A stretch of 64,000 nucleotides of DNA from Bryoerythrophyllum caledonicum (lineage: Eukaryota > Streptophyta > Bryopsida > Pottiales > Pottiaceae), in NCBI GenBank assembly GCA_963971425.1, contig OZ020520.1, positions 23,454,754-23,518,753 on the forward strand. The letters are read 5' to 3'. Each line of letters begins with the position of its first letter. Positions within the stretch are counted from its first letter, which is position 1. Of the stretch, positions 57,109 through 64,000 are shown piece after piece. Made by a program: the position numbers and the translations under genes. The notes beneath the pieces were generated by a model. The model saw only the letters and a list, made by a program, of their open reading frames with translations. It made no database searches and was not told the origin of the DNA.

Positions 57109-57967
57109 AGAGAGAGAGAGGCCAGGACAAGAGCAGTAAAGTTAGTTAGTTAATCTACAGCCCCAGTTGGCCGGAGAATGTGAAACTAAGAGTCCCGGTA
57201 GATGTAGCGATCATGGCGGCTGGAGAACAAAAAGTAGCCAACGGTAGTAGATTCAATAGTGCACCAGCAGCAGTGCAGCACCAAGACCAGAATATTATTT
57301 CCGCGTAACAAGAATTTCCACATCCCAAGGAAAGCCGCAAGACTGGTGATCCCTGTAACTTATTACACTGGTACTAAGCTCACTAACTTGCTACAGTAGC
57401 TTTCCAGGCAACTCGTCCTGCGTGTTGACCGAAAGGAAAATCAGGAACAAGTCGTGCTAGCTGACACACCTATGTTTGCAGCAGCAGCAGGTGCAGAGCA
57501 GACAGGCATCCGGCAGACAGAGCTATGGTGATTCATCAGTGGGGCCAGGAGCGGAGCTGGTGGTGGAGTGAATCTATATAAAGCTCAGGAGAGCTCCCAC
57601 GCAATCTGTGAGCTACTAGCACGGAGGGAGCGCGTCCTGAGAGAGTGGTGGTTGTTTTCTGGTCTGGAACTTGGTTTGTTGAATGAATGAGTCTTGGTCG
57701 GCTTGACCGGGCGCCAGCGGCGGGCTTCACGTCGAAGCTTGCGACTTTCGACCCTGATTTTCCTGCATGCAGTAGTAGTGCTGGTTTGATCAAGGCGTGG
57801 AGTGTGGGTAGCTCGACGACGACGTGGTTGCCGGTCTTTGTAGCGTGCGGGGGAAGGGAGTCATGCACTCGCTGCGTTAGTTCCGTGGTGAGGACGTTTA
57901 AAAGAGCGTGAGTTGGAGGTGAGGAGTGATCGATCAGTTGTTGTTGTTGTTGTGGAGCTGAGTAGAG
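57109..57967 (+). promoter_or_regulatory. Dioxygenase promoter and 5' leader
   Basis: Starts with an AGAGAGAGAG tract and rises in GC content towards 57968. It includes TTGTTGTTGTTGTTG just before the ATG region. ORFs on the minus strand here are shadows of the GC-rich exon. No TATA box is asserted. Confidence 0.45.
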
Positions 57968-59315
57968 ATGTCGCCGTATGCGCACAATGCAGCGGATTTG
58001 GCCGCGGTGCTGGGAAACGCGGACACGACCCGGCGGAACGCGAGCCTGCTCGAGGCGCTGGCGCGGAAGCCGGGCGAGGCGCTGCCGCCCATGTTCGTGG
58101 AGGCGGAGGACCAGCGGCCGGAGCTGAGGCTGGAGGTGGAGGAGGCGCTGGCGATCCCGGTGGTGGACATGGCACGGCGCGACCGAGCCGCGCTGGTGGC
58201 GGACGTGGCTGCGGCGTGCGCTCAGTACGGGTTCTTCCAGGTGGTGCACCATGGCGTGGACGAGGCGCTCGTGCGCCGCTGCGAGGCGGAGGCGCACACC
58301 ATGTTTGAGCTCCCGCTGGACGTCAAGGAGCGCGTGCACCGGCCGCCGCAGACGTCGTTCGGCTATGGTGCCAACACCTGGGTCAACCAGTCAGTCATGC
58401 ACTGGGCCGAGAGCTTCCACATGCAGCTGCACCCCCAGTCCAACATCCGCGACTTCTCCAGCAAGCTCTTTGCCGAGTCTGACCCCACCCGCTTCAGGTG
58501 CATACATACATGCCCCTCTCGATTTTCGCTCCGTCTTATGGCCTCTTTATACATCAGAGGGGATGTGAATTTTGTAGTGCTTGTGGTTCCGTTCTGATGG
58601 TTTTGGATTCGTTGGTTTGGCAGTTCCACGGTGGAGGAGTACATGGGGCAGATAGAGAAGCTGGCACGGGAGCTCTTGGAGCTGTTGACCGAAGGGTTGG
58701 GGCTGGAGAAAGACCGGTTCAACCATTATGTGGAGAATGAGAGGATGATGTCAATGCGGTTCAACCTGTACCCGCCTTGCCCTCAGCCAGAGCTTGCGAT
58801 TGGGTTACGTGCGCACACCGATCCGCATTTGCTCACCATTCTGCACCAGGATGAGGTGGCTGGGTTGCAGGTGTTCATCAATGAGCAGTGGGTCACAGTG
58901 AAGCCACGCCCAGATTGCTTTGTTGTTAATGTTGGAGATCTCTTCCAGGTGCGCCCATTTTCCCACATCTCTTTGGTCAAGCGAGAAATACGACTACACG
59001 GGTTTGGTCAAATGATTGGCTGTGTATTGATGGTAGTGGGTTGCTTGGGATTGATTGCAGGTGTTGAGCAATACTATGTACAAGAGTGTGTTGCACAGGG
59101 CGGCGGTGAATGGAACATCAAAGCGCTTGTCTCTGGCGTGTTTTTTGAACCCTCCTCTGAGTGCCACTGTGGAGGCGCCTCCAGAGCTTATTACAGCTGA
59201 GAGGCCGCAGGTGTACCGGCCCTTTACATGGGGGGAGTATCTGTCAAATGCGTACAAGTTTCATCCAGCCAATGGAGGGGAGCGACATGAACGATTCTTT
59301 TTTAACAGAGGATGA
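57968..59315 (+). CDS. 2-oxoglutarate/Fe(II)-dependent dioxygenase, GA20-oxidase-like
   Basis: Three exons, 57968-58497, 58624-58948 and 59061-59315 (GT-AG, phases match), 369 aa. It has the plant DOXC-class layout: an N-terminal DIOX_N region with IPVVDM and AQYGFFQVVHHGV, then a jelly-roll core with NLYPPCPQPELAIGLRAHTD. Iron ligands are H241, D243 and H297, and 2-oxoglutarate is bound by R307 and S309 (RLS). LTILHQDEVAGLQVF, VTVKPRPDCFVVNVGD and the late FTWGEY most resemble gibberellin 20-oxidases, soluble enzymes that oxidise C-20 of GA precursors. Many land-plant relatives have other substrates, so the substrate is not asserted. Exon 1 is very GC-rich compared with exons 2-3. All catalytic residues are present, so it is probably functional. 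Confidence 0.93.
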
Positions 59316-60777
59316 TGGTTGACCTGAATGTGCAACATAACGGTTTCATGGCAACATAGGTGATGATCCTGGCAACTAGATAAGGGCTGCTAGAAAGAAA
59401 GAAATGCTTACAACCTTTTGGAACAAAAAAGAGACATGACATGAAAGTGGAACATGAAAATCAACTTCAGGATTTTGATGTGGGCCTGACGATGGAGTTG
59501 GCTTTGGAAAATGACTCAGGCTGGTGTGAATATCTGAACAGGGAGTGTGTAGATAGCTGATTGATCAGAGCCTGTGTGGCAATTTTGTAAGTGCTGCAAG
59601 AGGCGTGCACTTAAAATTTGTAGGTACAAGGGGAATTTTTACTTCAATTAGACAACTGGTCGGCTGCATTGTAGTATATTAAACTTAGCATTGTTGAGGC
59701 CTCATTAGGAGGCAGGGAATTGTGTAAGATACCACTTGTATAGCCAAGCTTGCAAGCAATTCTGTACATGGTGCTCCTTTTGCAACCCCTTCCATTTTTT
59801 TACAATAAAAACCTCCCCTTTCTTCTTTTTTTTCCCCCTCCCCTCTTTGTTTGGTGATAATGAAGGTTGTAAATGGCAGCCCTGGAGTGAAAGAAAAACA
59901 TCATGACATGAGACACCCTCAACAATGCCCACAGACAAACCTATAAATTATCTTACTTTAATGTCAAAGAGATGGTTTTGACATGTGAAGATGCTACTTG
60001 AAGTACAAGACTTTTTAGCAGAATGTGAAATCTACTATGACTTGTGTCTGAATTGTGTAAAATACCTTGTGTCCGAATCTGCAATTTGTGTGCCTCGAAA
60101 AGATTCCATCGAATGTCCATGCAAATAAGCATAGGTTCACACACCATCATGTTGACAATGTTTATGGTTTGTGAGGAAAGATGTGGAGGATATTTTGGGA
60201 ACGAGCTTTCCGAGGGCAGGGCAGGGTCAAATTCCAACGTTGAGTGTTTTGAAATCGGGGTTCCTTTTGGGGAGGAATCGGAACTGGTCCACTATGTGGA
60301 AACATTATGTTTAAACGCCGCCTCGAAGTTTGAGAGCGTCACTTTCTCTTCCCCCAAGATCAATTGTCACAATCTTCACGAGCTGTATTATTACCTGCAA
60401 AACTGTTCAGAGTAGATAAGAGCCTCATATAGCATCACCACCACTAAATGGACATCTATCATGTGGGTCAAGTCCTTCACTCAGATCCTGGGATTTGCAT
60501 GCTGCGAGATGATCTTCTCGGCCAACCATGCAAAGTCATGAGGCTCCACAAAACACACAAGTGCTTGTGCTACTATCTGGTTGGAAAACAACACCACAGC
60601 TGTAGCTCGAGCATTCAGTTTCCAATCACCATATTTGCATAGCCAAGAGACATATTCTCCAAATTTTTAAAATACCTGTGTTATCGTAAAGTCTTAAATA
60701 CAAAAAAGAATTAGAGCATGAGAAAAATTCAATTTTTTTGTATTTTGTATTTTTTTTTTGACACCAATGAAATGCAT
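59316..60777. other. Dioxygenase 3' UTR and gene-free downstream
   Basis: A likely poly(A) signal context (ACAATAAAAACC) occurs at about 59801-59812. A 123-codon plus-strand ORF at 60044-60415 has several Cys residues but no recognised domain and is not called a gene. Confidence 0.45.
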
Positions 60778-61125
60778 TAAAGTAACCATCCTGATAGCCA
60801 ACCAAAACCCATAACCGACACCAATAAAATTGGGGTGTATCCAACTCACTTCCATCCCATTATCACCTATTTAGCTCCAAATGGAGATTTTCTATTTGTT
60901 AGGACCACTTACTTTTGGAGGGCACTTGCAGGGTACCTATTGGCAAAACATGGCAATACACTTTGAAAATTCATCAATAATTTACATTTGATCCAAAAAA
61001 TATGAAATCACTTGGGTTGAAATTTTGATTGTGTTGGCTATCACTTAATTTTTAATGTGTTATTAATTGTTCTCTCCATATATGTACATTGCTTAGCTTA
61101 TTGGTTCTGAGGAGGGTTTTACCTT
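60778..61125. mobile_element. F3 MITE copy
   Basis: Begins AAGTAACCATCCTGATAGCC and ends GAGGAGGGTTTTACCTTAG. The interior has AACCAAAACCCATAACCGAC, CTCCAAATGGAGATTTTCTA and ATGAAATCACTTGGGTTG, as in 39385-39740. Confidence 0.72.
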
Positions 61126-61164
61126 AGTAATGGCTATTGATATTTTTGGGCCCTACCTAATGTA

Positions 61165-61255
61165 TGCTCGGTGGGCATTGATTTAGTGGTGGAACAAACA
61201 AACACTCTATTCACGTTGGCCTCCCTTGAAGACAAGAGTTCTTCTTCTCCTAAGC
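61165..61255 (+). repeat. SINE-like short repeat, copy 3
   Basis: CTCGGTGGGCATTGATTTAG-TGGTGGAAC, a C/T-rich stretch, then GAGTTCTTCTTCTCC. Same order as 36942-37033. No target duplication recognised. 61256-61888 contains no other recognised feature. Confidence 0.55.
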
Positions 61256-61888
61256 TAAAGCTCCCCCATGCTACTTCAAGTTCTCTAAGAATTGATCGAG
61301 AATTCCCTCGCACCTAACCCTAGAAAAGTTATAGTTAATATACCTTCTTTTGTTGATCCAATTTACTTGATAAGAGTATTATGTAGGGAGTGACTAAGAA
61401 TAGCTTGCTTGGGTGTTTCATTGTGGCTCTAGACCAATTTCATCAAGTTAAAATAACACCATTTTCAACAAAAGTGCGGATATGCATGAGCAATGTGGTT
61501 TCTGACAAATCTCATCTACTAAATTTCCTTCTCCAATCTACAAGCTGGACTACCTGCCCCCCAAAAGTAATTTCATTTGTTAATGACAACTTTGTAGCTA
61601 TGAATGTACCTTACTCCAGAAGTGTTAAGTATGTGTAAGGCTTCAACTCCTAGTTTTTTTTTCTCTCCAAAGTGCAAATTCAAAACTTTAATCAAAGAGC
61701 CTATTGCCCCACTTCATAGGTACCTAACAAGACACCAATTATCAATATGAAACCACCTTGTTGCCAGAAAGCAACTATGATACATGCCAACCAACACATA
61801 CTCTGCAACAACATGGGGCATCTAAGTTATGTAGGATCCCCTCGTACACCACATGCCTAAAAACCTACATGACTAAAATTGAATTCTA

Positions 61889-62100
61889 TTAACCCCTGTA
61901 GGACAAAGTTTGGGGGCGTGGTTTGACTACAATTATCTTTCAATCCGTAAGGTCAAATTTCACAAAAATTTGCCACATTATCTTATATATGTTTATAAGA
62001 AGATTCGTTGGTTATATTCTTTGAAAGTTCATCTTGGTTGTTTTTAATCAATGGAGTAGAGATTCCTCTAAAATGCCTTGGTCCTTCAACCCTTGAACGT
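61889..62100 (+). mobile_element. F2 MITE copy
   Basis: From AACCCCTGTAGGACAAAG to AAATGCCTTGGTCCTTCAAC. The internal ACTACAATTATCTTTCAATC, GTTTATAAGAAGATT and ATCAATGGAGTAGAGATTCC define the F2 interior best. Confidence 0.72.
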
Positions 62101-62154
62101 CTACAAGGCCCCCGTAGGATTGATTTTGGTGCTTTTGCTCTTCTAACTCTTTCC

Positions 62155-62370
62155 ACAATTGTCCATTGTCTCTCACATCCTCTGAATACATTTTGAACTC
62201 CTCATTAGCTTTCCAACAAATCTCTCCAATCTTGAATCCATGTTGGCGTTAGCAAACTACAGTGATTTCCGTGAAGTGTGGTTGTGCTAAAATGTACCCA
62301 CTGTGTAAATGATGTTCTGGCTAATCTATTATGCTTGTAGATTCTTCCAGGCTCTTATGGTCCACTTAGG
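62155..62370 (+). repeat. Interspersed repeat paired with 4145-4335
   Basis: Shares CCATTGTCTCTCAC, CAGGCTCTTATGGTC and the intervening order with 4145-4335. Non-coding. Confidence 0.6.
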
Positions 62371-62550
62371 CATGTAACCTGTAATATGTAACCATGTAAC
62401 ATGTAATCTGTAATATGTAACCATGTAACATGTAATCTATAATATGTCACCATGTCATTTGTAAACATATAATATGTAAATGTGTAATATGTAACCATGT
62501 AATATGTAAACATGTTACCATGTAATATGTAACCACGTAACATGTAATAT
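62370..62550. repeat. ATGTAA-rich minisatellite
   Basis: Repeats of AATATGTAACCATGTAACAT, with a 28-30 bp period at the left and shorter units on the right. The 67-codon minus-strand ORF here is a repeat artefact. Confidence 0.88.
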
Positions 62551-63639
62551 TGTGTCAATAGTCTTCTCAGTGTTCATTATTGGAGCTTTTGTGGGAGCCC
62601 TACTCACCTTCTTGTGACCGTTATTGCATTATTGTAGTTTTTGTTGAAGGCTTTACATTTCTTTCACAGTTGTCTTTGTTGCTCTTATCTCCTTCAATTT
62701 AAAGTCTACTTTCCTTCTGTTCCCCACAACCAATCCTTGTTATAAGTAAAATATATTCCATCAACTATTTCCTTTTTCCAATGTTGTAATTGTAAACACA
62801 GTTTATGTGAAAACGTCACATTTGCATGTCATGTGACATCAAAAGAATATGGTATTAATATATTAATCGTTTTGCAGGTGATGTGAATAGTACCACACCA
62901 TGTGACATTTTCACAAATATTGTGTTTGTAGTACTACAATATTATTGTTCCCTTCAAAATTGATACACTTTGATTGCATTTCTTGCTACATTAGTGGGTG
63001 GATCATGCATGAAAAACTACAAGCTATTATCTTTGACAATGTCGGTCAAAATTTTGACAAAAAATTTCATCCAAAACCATTAAATATTGTGTAATTCTAT
63101 CTTTTGCACAAATAGTCCACCTGCTCTGGGATTCAAAGAAATCAAAGTCTAATTTGGCTATAGTTGTTAGAAGTGGACAATAGGTGGTTGAAAGTATAGT
63201 CAAAAGGGCTCACAAGAATTCTTTTAGAAGTACATAGTGGGCATGTGTAGCCATTAAAAGTCAGAAATTGGCCACAATATTCTACATGTATGGTGTCGTA
63301 TTTGAACATATTAAGGTTGAGGTCCTGAAATGATCTCCAAATGAAAGATGTTAATTGAAGAATCTTCAATTCAGAGGTGTAAGTCTTGCTAAACTTTAAT
63401 ACCATTTTTGGTATTTTATAGAGTAAAATATGGGGCTCTATATATACGGTTCCCCATTGACATTTAACGGTTGACAACAGTTTCGTAAGCCTTGACATAA
63501 GGGAGCAAAAACATATAGCTTATTATGACATACCATCCAATTCTCTTCTTGACATAAAATTAATCCATGACTACATTGGCATTATCTATGGCACAAACCA
63601 TACATATTGCATTTCATGGCATAACAGCATATAATCCTC
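62551..63639. other. AT-rich interval without recognised gene
   Basis: A minus-strand ORF of 118 codons (63498-63142) has no recognised domain and no convincing start context. Confidence 0.4.
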
Positions 63640-63750
63640 TTGGTCAGACCTCATCTGATAGTCAACAATTGGTTCATAGTCAACAAGGAAGTAATAAACA
63701 AGTTTCAGAACCACTTCACTGTGGAGAATGAACCAGTTGTTGAAAACATT
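63640..63750. repeat. Interspersed repeat paired with 30890-31015
   Basis: Shares ATCCTCTTGGTCA, AAGTTTCAGAACCACT and GAACCAGTTGTTGAAA. Non-coding. Confidence 0.65.
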
Positions 63751-63769
63751 GCGTAGAAAACATGTACTA

Positions 63770-63985
63770 CACTGATTTTGATGTTTAGTGTCATGGGCAG
63801 TAAATGACTTGTAAATGCTGTAAGTTTTTACTTTTGATATAAATTTTTCCTAATAGCACAACAATCTATACTACTCAAAGAGGGGATCATAGTGGACATG
63901 GTCGGTAAAAATATTCATCAAGAGTGAAAACTTATAGCATTTACAAGTCATTTACTGCCCATGACACTAAATATCAAAATCACTG
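63770..63985. mobile_element. TA-flanked MITE, copy 2
   Basis: 216 bp, the inverse of the element at 3571-3778. TIRs begin CACTGATTTTGATGTTTAGT and CAGTGATTTTGATATTTAGT; TA at 63768-63769 and 63986-63987. The interior GATCATAGTGGACATGGTCG is the complement of the 3571 copy, so the two are full-length siblings. Confidence 0.9.
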
Positions 63986-64000
63986 TAGCTATGTTGTAAA

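Noticed and set aside
57536..58339. 267-codon minus-strand ORF, His/Arg/Leu-rich
   Set aside because: Antisense shadow of the GC-rich dioxygenase exon 1 and leader; the sense frame has all catalytic motifs.
60044..60415. 123-codon Cys-containing ORF as a secreted peptide gene
   Set aside because: No signal peptide, no domain, and it starts within what is probably the downstream flank of the dioxygenase gene.
62355..62558. 67-codon Tyr/Thr-rich minus-strand ORF
   Set aside because: Read entirely from the ATGTAA minisatellite.

Overview
This is a nuclear window from a land plant. The evidence is four spliced genes of plant type (GT-AG introns, up to 19 exons), a plant-type HUB/BRE1 ubiquitin ligase, a gibberellin-oxidase-like dioxygenase, a FAS1 cell-wall protein and an F-box gene, all set in AT-rich DNA full of plant transposon families. 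The sequence does not fix the species. No rRNA, complete tRNA, CRISPR or bacterial-type operon was seen.

Layout. 1-1.3 kb (+): secreted FAS1-domain protein with a C-terminal Pro-rich repeat. 2.05-3.34 kb (-): complete four-exon QCR7, the 14-kDa subunit of mitochondrial complex III. 3.5-9.3 kb: repeats, comprising a TA-flanked MITE in the QCR7 promoter, half of a large inverted-repeat element, a decayed Ty3/gypsy integrase, a 2.4-kb CACTA-type element, and a broken duplicate of QCR7 exon 1 at the CACTA edge. 9.3-18.6 kb (+): complete 19-exon HUB-type RING E3 ligase with a GC-rich leader. 19.2-20.3 kb (-): F-box gene with one in-frame TGA. 20.7-57.1 kb: gene-free, a nested archive of mostly non-autonomous DNA transposons plus tandem arrays and short SINE/LINE-type insertions. 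The centrepiece is a PIF/Harbinger-like element (22.05-26.5 kb, TTA duplication) that hosts several head-to-tail Helitrons, one carrying a cytochrome P450 fragment. 57.97-59.3 kb (+): complete three-exon 2-oxoglutarate dioxygenase of GA20-oxidase type. 59.3-64 kb: repeats, ending in a second copy of the MITE found upstream of QCR7.

The genes do not form a pathway: chromatin ubiquitination, respiration, hormone or specialised metabolism, cell surface and protein turnover lie side by side. What unites the window is its repeat landscape. It is dominated by TIR elements with TA, TTA/TAA or CACTA-type ends and by Helitrons, and only one LTR-retrotransposon remnant was recognised. Several insertions are nested, so their relative ages can be read from the sequence. 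No new defence or metabolic system was found; the most notable structures are the Helitron cluster, the large inverted-repeat family ending in TTAACCCCTAAAGGACCAAG, and the TA MITEs whose ends are themselves hairpins.
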